Shown here piece after piece: positions 16,353 to 26,275 of a stretch of 64,000 bases of DNA (the stretch's first letter is position 1; the number at the start of each line of letters is the position of its first letter). This DNA is from Bradyrhizobium sp. ISRA430. GTDB lineage: Bacteria > Pseudomonadota > Alphaproteobacteria > Rhizobiales > Xanthobacteraceae. A model generated the notes under the pieces. It worked only from the letters and a program-made list of their open reading frames with translations. It had not been told where the DNA came from and ran no database searches. The stretch covers positions 5,518,001 to 5,582,000 of the forward strand of contig NZ_CP094516.1 in assembly GCF_029909975.1 (NCBI RefSeq), written 5' to 3'. The position numbers and the translations under genes were made by a program.

Positions 16353-18107
16353 TTACTGTCCCGCTGCCTCCGCACCGCGGGTGCGCGGATCCGGCGCGCC
16401 GAGCGGCCCGTTCGCCGTCACCGCGATGGAATTGGCCGATGTCTGTCCCATCGGCTCGACCACAAGATGTCCCATCGCTTTCAGCTCGGACAGAACGTCA
16501 TCGGGAAAGCCGCGCTCGACGCGCACTTCATCCGGCAACCATTGGTGATGCAGCCGCGGTGCTGCCACGGCGGCGGCGACATCCATCTTGTAGTCGAGGA
16601 CGTTCACGACCACCTCGAGCACCGTCGAGATGATGCGGCTGCCGCCGGGCGAACCCGTGATCAGCACCGGCTTGCCGTCTTTGAGCACGATGGTCGGCGA
16701 CATCGAAGACAGCGGTCGCTTGCCGGGTCCGGGCAGGTTGGCCTCAAAGCCGACGAGGCCATAGGCATTGGACGCGCCGGGTGCGGCGGTAAAATCGTCG
16801 AGCTCGTTGTTGAGGAGAACGCCGGTGCCGTCGGCGACGAGACCAACGCCATAGCTGAAGTTCAGCGTAAAGGTGTTGCTGACGGCATTGCCGTGGGCAT
16901 CGACCACGGAGAAATGCGTGGTGTTGCTGCCTTCGCGCGGCGCGGTGGCGGCCGAGGCGATTTTGCTCGACGGCGTGGCCCGATCGGTCAAGATGCCGCT
17001 GCGCAGCTTGGCGGCGTAGTCCTTTGCGATGAGCGTCTCGATCGGCGCCTTGACGAAAGCGGGATCGCCGAGATAGCGCGCCCGGTCGGCATAGGCGCGC
17101 TTCATCGCTTCGATCAAGAGATGAAGCGAGGCGGGCGAGCCCTGCTTCAGCTCCGCAAGCTGAAAGCCTTCGAGCATGTTGAGCGTCTCGATCAGCACCA
17201 CGCCGCCCGATGAGGGGAGCGGCATCGAGACGATGTTGTAGCCGCGATAGGTGCCGCGCAGGGGCTGGCGGGCGATCGCCTCGTAGGATCTGAGATCGGC
17301 GGGAGTCATGATGCCGCCGGCGTCGGACACGGCCTTGGCGAGCCTCTCTGCCACCGCACCTTCATAGAAGCCGCGCGGTCCTTGCGTTGCCACAGCCGAC
17401 AGCGTGTCGGCAAGATCGGTCTGCACCAGACGATCGCCTTCGCGCAGCGGCGTGCCATCGGGCCTCGAGAAGATCCTGGCCGAGGACGGCCAGCGCGCGA
17501 GCCGTCGGTACCAGCCTGGCAGCGTGTCGGCGATGTCATCGTCGACGACGAATCCATCGCGTGCGAGAGCGATCGCGGGATCGAGGAGTTGCGCCAGCGT
17601 GAACTTGCCCGAGCCGTATTTCTCCAGCGCAAGTGCGAGACCTGCGACCGTGCCGGGCACGCCGATGCCGAGCGCGGAATCGCGCGACTTCGCGGCATCG
17701 GGCTTGCCGTCGGCGCCGAGGAAGATTTGCGGCGTGGTTGCCGCTGGCGCGGTCTCGCGATAATCGATCGCGATGTCCTCGTTCCGTTCGGCCGAATGGA
17801 TCACCATGAAGCCGCCGCCGCCGATATTGCCGGCGCGTGGATAAGTCACCGCCATGGCAAAGCCGGTGGCGACCGCGGCATCGACCGCATTGCCGCCGCG
17901 CCGCAGGATATCCGCGCCGACCTGGGCGGAGAGCTTCTCCTGCGCCACCACCATGCCATGGTCGGCGGCGACGGAATGAACCGTGTCGAGCGCAGGCGGC
18001 GTGTAGTCGCGCCGCGCGTCCTGCGCTATGACGGGGGCGAGACCAACTGCCAGTGCGGCGATGGATACGAGAAACGTCCGCCGCGTCAAAAATAGCGACA
18101 TCATCAA
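16353..18107 (-). CDS. ggt: Gamma-glutamyltransferase, periplasmic
   Basis: A 584-residue Ntn-hydrolase precursor. It has a signal peptide (LTRRTFLVSIAALAVGLAPVIAQ), with an RRTF sequence that could also suit Tat. The large-subunit region has GGNAVDAAVATGFAMAVTYPRAGNIGGGGFMV. The autoprocessing site is GSNTTHFSVVD, where the first Thr of TTH becomes the catalytic N-terminal nucleophile. Further on are PLSSMSPTIVL and GSPGGSRIISTVLEV for substrate binding. The enzyme cleaves glutathione and gamma-glutamyl amides in the periplasm. Three Met codons at the start make the exact initiation unclear by two residues. Confidence 0.96.
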   Translation of the reverse strand: MMMSLFLTRRTFLVSIAALAVGLAPVIAQDARRDYTPPALDTVHSVAADHGMVVAQEKLSAQVGADILRRGGNAVDAAVATGFAMAVTYPRAGNIGGGGFMVIHSAERNEDIAIDYRETAPAATTPQIFLGADGKPDAAKSRDSALGIGVPGTVAGLALALEKYGSGKFTLAQLLDPAIALARDGFVVDDDIADTLPGWYRRLARWPSSARIFSRPDGTPLREGDRLVQTDLADTLSAVATQGPRGFYEGAVAERLAKAVSDAGGIMTPADLRSYEAIARQPLRGTYRGYNIVSMPLPSSGGVVLIETLNMLEGFQLAELKQGSPASLHLLIEAMKRAYADRARYLGDPAFVKAPIETLIAKDYAAKLRSGILTDRATPSSKIASAATAPREGSNTTHFSVVDAHGNAVSNTFTLNFSYGVGLVADGTGVLLNNELDDFTAAPGASNAYGLVGFEANLPGPGKRPLSSMSPTIVLKDGKPVLITGSPGGSRIISTVLEVVVNVLDYKMDVAAAVAAPRLHHQWLPDEVRVERGFPDDVLSELKAMGHLVVEPMGQTSANSIAVTANGPLGAPDPRTRGAEAAGQ

Positions 18108-18200
18108 ACTTCCGCCGTGCCTTGGGCCAATTCACACGCGTCACTGCAATGCTATACGGTTTGCGCTAAGAGAGGCAAAACTGTTCGTGATGGGGACCGG

Positions 18201-19589
18201 ATGATGACGACGATCGCCTCGGACGTGCGCATGGCAGGCGCGGCACGGACCTATCCGTCGCGCGCCGCCGTCGTGAGTTGGATCTTCTTCGATTGGGCCG
18301 CGCAGCCCTATTTCACGCTCATCACGACCTTCGTGTTCGCGCCCTATTTTGCGACCAGCGTCGCGCCGGATCCTGCCACCGGGCAATCGCTGTGGGGCTT
18401 TGCGATGGCCGCCGCGGGCATGGCGATCGCGCTGTTGTCGCCGGTGCTCGGCGCCATCGCGGATGCCTCCGGCCGCAGGAAGCCGTGGATCGCCATGTTC
18501 GGCGCGCTCCTGGTGCTCGCCTCCTCCACGCTGTGGATCGGCAAGCCCGGTAATCACACCGTCATTCCGCCGCTGCTCACCGCAGTCGCGCTCGCCAGCG
18601 TGGGCGCGGAATTTGCCACCGTCTTCAACAATGCGATGATGCCGAGCCTGGTGCCGCCCGAACGCATCGGCCGGCTCTCCGGCACCGGCTGGGCCACCGG
18701 CTATGTCGGCGGCATCGTCAGCCTGATCATCGTGCTCGGCTTCCTCGCCGCCAACCCCGAGACCGGACGCACGCTGCTCGGATTCACGCCGCTGTTCGGG
18801 CTCGATCCCGCCACGCACGAGGGCGATCGCATCACCGGACCGTTGACCGGGCTCTGGTTCATCATCTTCGTCACGCCGATGTTCCTGTTCACGCCGGATT
18901 ATCCGGCCAAACGCCCGGTTCGCGCGGCGCTGCGCGAGGGCCTGTCGGAGCTGAAACAATCGCTCGGCGCGCTGCCGAAACAGAAATCGCTCGCGGCGTT
19001 CCTCCTCGCCAACATGATCTACACCGACGGCCTGGTGTCGCTGTTCGCCTTTGGCGGCATCTATGCGGCCGGTACCTTCGGCTGGCACACGATCCAGATC
19101 GGCACCTTCGGCATCATGCTGGCGATCGCCGGCACTTTCGGCGCATGGCTGGGCGGCAAGCTCGATGATTTCCTCGGACCGAAGCGCGTGATCGCCGGCA
19201 GCCTGCTGATCCTCTTGCTCTCGGTGGCGGCGATCCTTCTGGTCGACAAGGACAGCGTGTTGTTCGTCAAGGTCGCGCCGCCCGAGCCGGGCGCTGCACT
19301 GTTCTCGAGCGCGGCCGAGCGCGCCTATCTAGTGCTGGGCTGCCTGATCGGCGCCGCGGGCGGGCCATTGCAGGCTGCCTCGCGCACGCTGCTCATCCAC
19401 CTCGCGCCGAAGGATCGCATCGCGCAGTATTTTGGTCTGTTCGCGCTGACGGGAAAGGTGACGTCCTTCATCGGCCCGCTGCTGATCGGTGCGATTACGG
19501 CGGCGACTGCAAGCCAGAAGGCCGGCATGGCCGTGTTGGTGGTATTCTTCGTCGCGGGTTTGGCTTTGTTGATGCGGGTGCGGGATTAG
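18201..19589 (+). CDS. MFS transporter of the UMF1/Atg22-like group
   Basis: A 462-residue membrane protein with about twelve hydrophobic segments. The N-terminus WIFFDWAAQPYFTLITTFVFAPYF matches the family opening (FDWANQ...). The first-loop motif is AIADASGRRKPWI, and AGGPLQAASRTLLIHLAPKDRIAQYFGLFALTGK lies near the end. These are hallmarks of bacterial UMF1/Atg22-like exporters, which are thought to export amino acids or other small molecules; the substrate is unknown. The ATG at 18201 follows GGGGACC. The gene is divergent from ggt. Confidence 0.88.
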   Translation: MMTTIASDVRMAGAARTYPSRAAVVSWIFFDWAAQPYFTLITTFVFAPYFATSVAPDPATGQSLWGFAMAAAGMAIALLSPVLGAIADASGRRKPWIAMFGALLVLASSTLWIGKPGNHTVIPPLLTAVALASVGAEFATVFNNAMMPSLVPPERIGRLSGTGWATGYVGGIVSLIIVLGFLAANPETGRTLLGFTPLFGLDPATHEGDRITGPLTGLWFIIFVTPMFLFTPDYPAKRPVRAALREGLSELKQSLGALPKQKSLAAFLLANMIYTDGLVSLFAFGGIYAAGTFGWHTIQIGTFGIMLAIAGTFGAWLGGKLDDFLGPKRVIAGSLLILLLSVAAILLVDKDSVLFVKVAPPEPGAALFSSAAERAYLVLGCLIGAAGGPLQAASRTLLIHLAPKDRIAQYFGLFALTGKVTSFIGPLLIGAITAATASQKAGMAVLVVFFVAGLALLMRVRD

Positions 19590-19593
19590 CTCT

Positions 19594-19678
19594 TAGCCCG
19601 GATGGAGCGAAGCGCAATCCGGGGGCCGTCATTGTGAGGGTTGCGAAACCCGGATTTCGCTGCGCTCCATCCGGGCTA
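19594..19678. repeat. Inverted repeat between convergent genes
   Basis: TAGCCCGGATGGAGCGAAGCGCAATCC and GGATTTCGCTGCGCTCCATCCGGGCTA form arms of ~26 bases with few mismatches. The sequence is of a widespread rhizobial intergenic repeat type and probably ends transcription from both the MFS gene and purH. Confidence 0.85.
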
Positions 19679-19688
19679 CGCAATCGCG

Positions 19689-21287
19689 TTAGTGCCTAAA
19701 GTGCCGCGTCCCCGTGAACACCATCGCGATGCCGTGCTCGTCGGCGGCCTTGATCACCTCGTCGTCGCGCATGGAGCCGCCGGGCTGCACCACGGCGGTG
19801 GCGCCGGCCTCGATGCAGGCGAGCATGCCGTCGGCGAAGGGGAAGAACGCGTCCGAGGCCACCACCGAGCCCTTGGTGAGCGGCTCCGCGAGCTTCAGCT
19901 CGTTCGCGGCATCCTGCGCCTTGCGCGCCGCGATCCGCGCCGAATCCACCCGGCTCATCTGGCCCGCGCCGATGCCGACGGTGGCGAGATCCTTGGCGTA
20001 GATAATGGTGTTGGACTTGACGTGCTTGGCGACGCGGAATGCGAATTTCAGGTCGCGCATCTCGGCGTCGGTCGGCGCACGCTTGGTGACGACCTTGAAG
20101 GTCATGTCATCGACCACGGCGTTGTCGCGGCTCTGCACCAGAAGGCCGCCCGCGACCGTCTTGGCGGTGAGGCCCGGTGCGCGCGGGTCGGGCAGGCTGC
20201 CAGCGAGCAGCAGCCGCAGATTCTTGCGCGCGCCGATGATGGCGATCGCTTCCTCGCTGGCATCGGGCGCGATGATCACCTCGGTGAAGATTTTCGTGAT
20301 CTCGCGCGCGGTGTCGGCATCGAGCGCGCGGTTCATCGCGATGATGCCGCCGAAGGCCGAGGTGGAATCGCAGGCAAGCGCCTTGCGATAAGCGCTGACC
20401 AGATCCGGTCCTTCCGCGACGCCGCAGGGGTTGGCGTGCTTGACGATGACGCAGGCCGCGGTGCGCTTCGCGTCGAACTCGCCGATGCATTCATAGGCCG
20501 CGTCGGTGTCGTTGATGTTGTTGTAGGAAAGCTCCTTGCCCTGCAACTGCCGCGCGGTCGACACGCCTGGCCGCTTGTCGGGCGTCGCATAGAACGCCGC
20601 GGTCTGGTGCGGGTTCTCGCCGTAGCGCAGCGACTGGATAAGCTTGCCGCCGAAGGCGCGGAAATCGGGTGCGTCGATCTCGAGCTGCCGGTTGAACCAG
20701 TTCGAGATCGCGGCGTCATACGCTGCAGTGCGCGCATAGGCCTTTGCAGCAAGCCTCCGACGCAGCGCCAGCGTGGTCGCGCCATTGTTGGCAGCGAGCT
20801 CGTCGAGCACCGCCTGATAGTCCTTGGCTTCGACCACGACCGCGACATCGTCATGATTCTTCGCTGCGGCGCGGATCATTGCGGGGCCACCGATATCGAT
20901 GTTCTCGATGCACTCCTCGAAATCAGCGCCTTTGTCGACGGTGGCCTCGAACGGATAGAGATTGACGACGAGAAGATCGATCGGCGAGATGCCGTGCGCC
21001 TTCATCGCTTCTGCATGTTCCTTGTTGTCGCGGATCGCGAGCAGGCCGCCATGTACCTTCGGATGCAGCGTCTTGACGCGGCCATCCATCATCTCCGGAA
21101 AGCCGGTCAGCTCGGAGACGTCTTTCACTTTCAAGCCGGCGCTCGCAATCGCCTTGGCGGTGCCGCCGGTCGAAACCAGTTCGACGCCGCGGGCGACAAG
21201 CGCCTGGGCGAACTCGATCAGACCGGTTTTGTCGGAAACGGAAAGCAGGGCGCGGGTGATACGACGGCGATGGTCAGCGTCAGTCAT
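19689..21287 (-). CDS. purH: Bifunctional AICAR formyltransferase / IMP cyclohydrolase
   Basis: A 532-residue enzyme that performs the last two steps of IMP synthesis. The N-terminal IMP cyclohydrolase (MGS-like) domain shows [27 protein letters not shown] and [16 protein letters not shown]. The transformylase half shows [19 protein letters not shown] and the AFGGIIAMN strand. Near the C-terminus are [10 protein letters not shown] and [11 protein letters not shown]. Length and motifs are normal. The ATG at 21287 follows GAGGATC. It is downstream of the heparinase-like gene on the same strand, a common order in rhizobia. Confidence 0.97.
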   Translation of the reverse strand: MTDADHRRRITRALLSVSDKTGLIEFAQALVARGVELVSTGGTAKAIASAGLKVKDVSELTGFPEMMDGRVKTLHPKVHGGLLAIRDNKEHAEAMKAHGISPIDLLVVNLYPFEATVDKGADFEECIENIDIGGPAMIRAAAKNHDDVAVVVEAKDYQAVLDELAANNGATTLALRRRLAAKAYARTAAYDAAISNWFNRQLEIDAPDFRAFGGKLIQSLRYGENPHQTAAFYATPDKRPGVSTARQLQGKELSYNNINDTDAAYECIGEFDAKRTAACVIVKHANPCGVAEGPDLVSAYRKALACDSTSAFGGIIAMNRALDADTAREITKIFTEVIIAPDASEEAIAIIGARKNLRLLLAGSLPDPRAPGLTAKTVAGGLLVQSRDNAVVDDMTFKVVTKRAPTDAEMRDLKFAFRVAKHVKSNTIIYAKDLATVGIGAGQMSRVDSARIAARKAQDAANELKLAEPLTKGSVVASDAFFPFADGMLACIEAGATAVVQPGGSMRDDEVIKAADEHGIAMVFTGTRHFRH

Positions 21288-21453
21288 GAGCAAGATCCTC
21301 TGTTTAAGGGAGTACCTATGCCCAGGCGCGCGGCAGCTATGTCCCGCGCTTCCCGATGGTGCTCCATCCAAGGTCGCCAGTTGCGCGAGCGCGTGCTCGT
21401 TAGCAGCTTTCGGCGCTCTTCACAACGACCAGATGGGGCTGAGAGATGCGCAT

Positions 21454-23208
21454 CTACAGCGGAAGTTCCGGCTCCCGCCGCGCATTGCGGCGGGCATTGG
21501 TGGCCGCGGGCGAGGCGGTGGAGCGGACAAAGCTCCAGCGGATCGATGGCGCCTGGCGGGCGTCCTGCCGGATCACGATCTGCGCGGTGCGGCGCGGGCC
21601 GTCATTGCCGGCCAGGAACACGCTGTCCTCGAGATCGACCCTGTCGTCGAGCGCCTCGAAAGTCCAGACGTCGCGGTTCGGCAGCACCAGCATGACGCCG
21701 CGGGCGTCCGACAGCCGGCTCGCCTTCACCGCCGGATGCAAATGGAAGCGCAAGGCGTAATCAGCGCCACCGCCCCTGAGGCGTCCGCCGTGTGGTGGCG
21801 ACAGCGTGTCCTCGCCGTCGATCCGCGAGCCGTCATTGGCGACCATCAGCACGCGGCGATGGATCACGCCGAATTTGCCGAGATAGCCATCATGCGAGGT
21901 CGTGAGCAGCGTGCCGTTCTGCACGATCTCGCGATAGCTCTCGACCTCGACGGGTCCGCTGACGACGGGGGCGCCGCGCAGCAGCCGCTTCATCGCCGAC
22001 ATCTCGACGAACTGGCAGGATGAGGTGTCGTGATAGGTCAGCGTCGAATGCGCAGGCGTCCCGCGCGCAAACGGCCGCCAATTGTCGCGGCCGGTGGTCG
22101 GCATGCCGCAATTGGTGACGATGCGGCTGATGCCCGATGACAATTCGAACGACAAACAGCCGGCATGGGCGTCGTGGCTGACATTGGCCGGCGGCGGCGG
22201 GCCGGTGTCGATGATCAGCGTGGTCTGGCCGGCATCGAGACGCTGGAAGCCGGTATGCGGCATGTTCGCCATCGGCGCGCCATGGGTGTCGTCATAGGCG
22301 AGCAGGGTGGCGAGCTGGTCCGAAGGCGTCGCGCTCATGCCGTTGAATAGCGCGAAATTGCCGTCGCCGTGGCGGAAGAAGCGCAGCATCGGCATCATGC
22401 GGTCGATCGCGTTGAGCAGCGCCGGCGGAGGCGCGATGTTGCGCGCGGCAAAGGTCTGCCGCAGCGGCAATAGGTCGATCAGCAGTTCGATCAGCGCGCC
22501 GGGATTGCGGGAGACATGCCCGCCGTCGGGCAGGATCTGCCGCTGCAACTCCTCGGAGAGCTTTCGCGAGGCGCTGCGGATGTGACGCGCCTGGTTGGCA
22601 AGGCAGAGTGCCGTGTAGCATAGCGCGATCAGGACCTGGAGCTTCGGCACCCCGTCCGGAATGTTGACCATGGTGTAGCGGAGAAAACGGATCTCGCGCG
22701 CCAGCGCCCGCAAATAGCGGCGGTAGAACTTGTTGTCGGTGTCGTTGAGCACCAGCGGCGCCTGCGACAGCAGCGAGATCACGCGCCGCGCCAGCACGTC
22801 GGCGCGGCGAGCGACCGGACGTTTGTTGGCCGGGTTGGAGATCCAATCCTCGACCAGCGCGCGCGCATTCGCCCGCGTCAGTGCGGTGTCGGCGGCGCGC
22901 AGGTGGCGCAGCCAGCCGAAGCCGAGCAGGGCGACTTCCCAGTCCTCCGAAGGCGGCTCGAGGTCGAAGATCGAGCGGCCATGGCAGTTAACGATCTTGC
23001 CGGCGAAGACGAAGCGGCCAGCATAGATCTCGGCGGCGCGGGTCGCGTCCGCCGTGCGCAGATCGTGGGGCGCGATGATCAGCCGGTCGGTGCGGCCCGG
23101 CCAGACCCGCGACAAGGCGACCGAGCCACCACTCGCGCGCGCAAGCATGTTCCGCGCGAAGCGGTTCATGACCAGCGTCGAGATACGTCTGCGTTGAGCG
23201 ACCGACAC
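21454..23208 (-). CDS. Heparinase II/III-like protein
   Basis: A 584-residue protein with an alpha-helical N-terminal half (GRFVFAGKIVNCHGRSIFD, then the EIRFLRYTMVNIPDG region and SEELQRQILPDGGHVSRNPG) and a beta-sandwich C-terminal half (heparinase II/III domain, from about 330 on). The LPDGGH-SRNP stretch is typical of the group. There is no signal peptide, so it would act in the cytoplasm, which is unusual for a polysaccharide lyase. The gene is conserved beside purH and rsmB in many alphaproteobacteria, but its substrate is unknown. The start is GTG. Confidence 0.88.
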   Translation of the reverse strand: MSVAQRRRISTLVMNRFARNMLARASGGSVALSRVWPGRTDRLIIAPHDLRTADATRAAEIYAGRFVFAGKIVNCHGRSIFDLEPPSEDWEVALLGFGWLRHLRAADTALTRANARALVEDWISNPANKRPVARRADVLARRVISLLSQAPLVLNDTDNKFYRRYLRALAREIRFLRYTMVNIPDGVPKLQVLIALCYTALCLANQARHIRSASRKLSEELQRQILPDGGHVSRNPGALIELLIDLLPLRQTFAARNIAPPPALLNAIDRMMPMLRFFRHGDGNFALFNGMSATPSDQLATLLAYDDTHGAPMANMPHTGFQRLDAGQTTLIIDTGPPPPANVSHDAHAGCLSFELSSGISRIVTNCGMPTTGRDNWRPFARGTPAHSTLTYHDTSSCQFVEMSAMKRLLRGAPVVSGPVEVESYREIVQNGTLLTTSHDGYLGKFGVIHRRVLMVANDGSRIDGEDTLSPPHGGRLRGGGADYALRFHLHPAVKASRLSDARGVMLVLPNRDVWTFEALDDRVDLEDSVFLAGNDGPRRTAQIVIRQDARQAPSIRWSFVRSTASPAATNARRNARREPELPL

Positions 23209-23325
23209 GCCTTGCCTTGAAGGGGGAGAGGATTCCGACGAATCCTTTTAATCCCAAAATCGGACGCCTTGCACCACCTTGAAAGGGCGCGAATCAGCGT
23301 CGCGATCGCGAAATCCGGTGCAAAA

Positions 23326-24672
23326 TCAGGATTTAACGAGCCGGGCGGCGAAAAATCCGTCAAGCCCGCCGAGCCTCGGGTCGGCGTGCGGCAGGTGGCT
23401 GGGCAGGGTGCGCAGGTCGCCCTCGGGCGTGAGGATCTCGCTGAGGCCGGCGACCTCGGACGCCGCGATCGGCACGCGCCGGAGCGCAGACTCCGAGTCC
23501 AACAGCGTGGCGATGGCGTGCTCGCCCTCTTCGGGTTCCAGCGAACAGGTGCAATAGACCAGCATTCCACCCGGCCTCAGCAGCGAGACCGATTTGCGCA
23601 GCAGCCGTTGCTGGATCGCGGTGAGCGGCGCGATGTCCGTCTCCTGCCGGAGCCACGCCACGTCGGGGTGGCGGCGGATCGTCCCGGTCGAGGTGCAGGG
23701 GGCATCGATCAGGATGCCGTCAAAGCCGTCCGCTGGACCGGCCCATTCCACGGCGTCAGCGACGACAGTTTCGGCCTGAAGCGACAGCCGCGCCAGGTTT
23801 TCACGCAAGCGCGCCACCCGGGCGGGCGAGCGGTCGATCGCCGTGACCTGCGCGCCGGCCTGCACCAGTTGCGCGGTCTTGCCGCCGGGGGCGGCGCAGA
23901 GATCCGCAATGGATTTGCCGGCGATATCGCCGAACAATCGGGCCGGCAGCGCGGCGGCTGCGTCCTGCACCCACCATTGGCCCTCGGCGAAGCCGGGCAG
24001 CATCATTACCGAACCATGCAGCAGCGTGCGCACCGTTCCGGTCGGGAGCACCTCGCCATGCAGGCGGCTCGCCCATTGCGCAGCGTCGGACTTCACGGTC
24101 AGATCGAGCGAGGGCTCGTGGCCAAGCGCAAGCGCCATGTCGCGCGCGGTTGCCTCGCCATAATGCGCACTCCAGCGCGCGAGCAGCCAGGGCGGCAGGT
24201 CGAGCGACTGCGTGGCGACCTCGTCCACCAGCGCCTTGCCCTCGCGCGCACAGCGGCGCAGCACGGCGTTGACGAGTCCGGCATAGCGCGCCGCGCGACG
24301 GTCGGATTGCACCAGCCGCACCGAGAGGTCGACCGCGGCGTGATCGGGAACGTCCATCCAGAGGATCTGCGCGGCGCCGATCAGAAGCGCGCTCTGTGCG
24401 CGGGGTGCGTCGGCCGGAATGCCCTTGTCGAGCAGGCGTGAGAGCACATGGCCGAGCGTGCCGAGCCGGCGCAAGATCGTCGCGACCAGCCGTCGCATCA
24501 GCGCGCGATCGCGATCAGCGAGCGTCTTCAGTCCGGGATGAGCGCCGGCGCCGTCGAGCTGGTCGTCGAGCGTACGGTGCTTGTGCAGCACGCCGTCGAG
24601 GATGTCGGCGGCGATCCGCCGCGCCGCAAGACCGGGGACTTCAGGCGGAGGAGCGAAACGTTGAGATGGCAT
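23326..24672 (-). CDS. rsmB: 16S rRNA m5C methyltransferase RsmB
   Basis: A 448-residue RNA methyltransferase that modifies C967 (E. coli numbering). The N-terminal NusB-like helical domain (PGLAARRIAADILDGVL ... AQILWMDVPDHAAVDLSVRL) is followed by the SAM-binding Rossmann fold (IADLCAAPGGKTAQL). The two catalytic cysteines lie in DAPCTSTGTIRRHPDV and CTCSLEPEEGEH. An ATG at 24747 is in frame; 24672 is preferred because the conserved start is close to PPPEVPGLAARR. It lies upstream of the heparinase-like gene and is divergent from sdhAF4. Confidence 0.94.
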   Translation of the reverse strand: MPSQRFAPPPEVPGLAARRIAADILDGVLHKHRTLDDQLDGAGAHPGLKTLADRDRALMRRLVATILRRLGTLGHVLSRLLDKGIPADAPRAQSALLIGAAQILWMDVPDHAAVDLSVRLVQSDRRAARYAGLVNAVLRRCAREGKALVDEVATQSLDLPPWLLARWSAHYGEATARDMALALGHEPSLDLTVKSDAAQWASRLHGEVLPTGTVRTLLHGSVMMLPGFAEGQWWVQDAAAALPARLFGDIAGKSIADLCAAPGGKTAQLVQAGAQVTAIDRSPARVARLRENLARLSLQAETVVADAVEWAGPADGFDGILIDAPCTSTGTIRRHPDVAWLRQETDIAPLTAIQQRLLRKSVSLLRPGGMLVYCTCSLEPEEGEHAIATLLDSESALRRVPIAASEVAGLSEILTPEGDLRTLPSHLPHADPRLGGLDGFFAARLVKS

Positions 24673-24861
24673 GCGTAGGCAAGGTTCTGAGCGAGCGGCA
24701 GTTCCGCCACGATAGGCGCATGCCTTAAGAAGCCCCATCTCTGGCATGCGAATATGCCAAATGTAAGAATCGTCCCTGGCGATTTCAGCCTTTCGAAGCC
24801 ATTTCAGGAATGCGTTATTGGACGTCGCGTGCGGCGCGATACTGCGCTAGGAAGCCAGACG

Positions 24862-25059
24862 ATGAGTGATCAGCCTTCCGTTCCCGATCGCAAGCCGTTG
24901 CCGCCGGCCGCCCAGCGCGCGCTGGCCGAAGCCGAGGCGCGCCGGCAGGCTGCGGCGGCGGCCGACAAGGCCAGGCCGAAGGAGTTGCAGGGACCGAAAG
25001 GTCCGGAGCCGACTCGCTACGGTGACTGGGAGCGCAAGGGCATCGCCTCGGACTTCTGA
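24862..25059 (+). CDS. DUF1674 / succinate dehydrogenase assembly factor 4 homologue
   Basis: A 65-residue protein ending in the diagnostic GPKGPEPTRYGDWERKGIASDF. The rest is a charged Ala-rich helix. Mitochondrial SDHAF4 binds flavinylated SdhA and protects the flavin during complex II assembly; bacterial DUF1674 proteins are thought to do the same. AGGAAG lies 7-13 bases before the ATG. It is divergent from rsmB and followed by the nuclease-like gene. Confidence 0.92.
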   Translation: MSDQPSVPDRKPLPPAAQRALAEAEARRQAAAAADKARPKELQGPKGPEPTRYGDWERKGIASDF

Positions 25060-25117
25060 GGCTGTGGTTTTTCAGGTTCTCTTGCCGGCTTGGCCGACTC
25101 AGCCATAGCGTGCGCGG

Positions 25118-25711
25118 ATGTCGCGCTTCGACCCAGGCAATTCATATCGGCCGTCATACAGTCATTCACCATTCGGCCGTCGATTCTCCGGACTGCTGCC
25201 ATGGATGTTCGTTGTCGGCGTGGTGATGGTCGTCGTGCTCACGTTTCGGCACGGAACAAACTGGCCGTTGCCGCATGCAGCCGATGAGCGAGCGCAGGAT
25301 GCCGAGATCATCCTGCAGCAGGCGGGCAATCCCGACATGCGCCAGTCCGTCGACGTCATCCGCACCATCGACGGCGACACCTTTCTGGCGCGCGTGCATC
25401 AGCGCGACGGGCGCGCGCTCGTCGCGCGGGTTCGCCTGCGCGGCATCGATGCGCCTGAAATGAAAGCATCCTGCCGGCAAGAGTTGGACAAGGCCGAGGC
25501 CGCCACGGACGCGCTGCGCAGCCTGCTCGGCCAGGGCGGCGTGACGATCTACAATCTTGGTCCTGACAAATACGGGCGCGTGCTCGCCGACGTCGCCACC
25601 AGGCACACCGCCAACGTCTCGGCCGCGCTGCTCGCGGGTGGCTATGCGCGCAGCTACAACGGCGGCCATCGCGACGGCTGGTGCGCGCGCGGCTGGCGCT
25701 GGTGGCAATGA
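25118..25711 (+). CDS. Membrane-anchored thermonuclease-like (SNase) protein
   Basis: A 197-residue protein. The first ~28 residues are polar, then a single transmembrane segment (WMFVVGVVMVVVLTF), and a staphylococcal nuclease-like domain from ~75 on (TIDGDTFLARV, RLRGIDAPE, DKYGRVLADV). The Asp, Arg and Glu residues of the active site have candidates in GDTF and RLRGIDAPE, so activity is possible. It would face the periplasm. The C-terminal CARGWRWW is typical of the rhizobial group. Confidence 0.85.
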   Translation: MSRFDPGNSYRPSYSHSPFGRRFSGLLPWMFVVGVVMVVVLTFRHGTNWPLPHAADERAQDAEIILQQAGNPDMRQSVDVIRTIDGDTFLARVHQRDGRALVARVRLRGIDAPEMKASCRQELDKAEAATDALRSLLGQGGVTIYNLGPDKYGRVLADVATRHTANVSAALLAGGYARSYNGGHRDGWCARGWRWWQ

Positions 25712-25759
25712 AAGCCGCGTCGAAACGCGGCTCTTGCTAGTCTGCTGCGAACTTGGGCG

Positions 25760-26275
25760 TCAGCGCGTCACGACCACCGTCGTGCCGACCGAGACGCGGC
25801 TGTAGAGATCGGTGATGTCGTCATTGAGCATGCGGATGCAGCCATAGGAGACGAAGCCGCCGACCGAGCCCGGCACGTTGGTGCCGTGGATCGCATATTC
25901 ACCGCCGGACAGCGTCATCGCCGCGACGCCCATGGGATTGCGCGGCGAGCCGCCCGGGATCACGTCGGGAAGCTGCGGCTTGTCGCGCTTCACCTCGGCG
26001 GGCGGCGACCAGGCCGGATAGCGGTACTTGCCTTCGATGTGCGTGGTGCCGGCCCACTGCTTGCCGGATTTGCCGACGCCGACCGGATAGCGCATGGCGT
26101 GGCCATCATCGAGGATGAGATAGAGCCGGCGCTCGTTGGTGCGAACCACGATAGTGCCCGGCGAATAGTCGCCTGCGTGCAGCCCCACCATCTCGGGCCG
26201 CGCTTGCGCCGCCGTCGACATCAAGAACCCTGCTCCGATGGTGGCAGCCAGCGCCACCGCAATTCTCATCGACAT
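25760..26275 (-). CDS. L,D-transpeptidase (YkuD domain), exported
   Basis: A 171-residue periplasmic enzyme. Signal peptide: MRIAVALAATIGAGFLMSTAAQA. The catalytic domain shows TIVVRTNERRLYLIL, PVGVGKSGKQWAGTTHI, SPRNPMGVAAMTL, and the active-site segment HGTNVPG ... SYGCIRM with the nucleophilic Cys. The family forms 3-3 peptidoglycan crosslinks or attaches outer-membrane proteins to the wall. The ATG at 26275 follows GGGGAAGC. It converges on the SNase-like gene. Confidence 0.94.
   Translation of the reverse strand: MSMRIAVALAATIGAGFLMSTAAQARPEMVGLHAGDYSPGTIVVRTNERRLYLILDDGHAMRYPVGVGKSGKQWAGTTHIEGKYRYPAWSPPAEVKRDKPQLPDVIPGGSPRNPMGVAAMTLSGGEYAIHGTNVPGSVGGFVSYGCIRMLNDDITDLYSRVSVGTTVVVTR

Noticed and set aside
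19641..21695. Long plus-strand frame opposite purH
   Set aside because: It shadows purH codons, crosses its promoter region and shows no domain.
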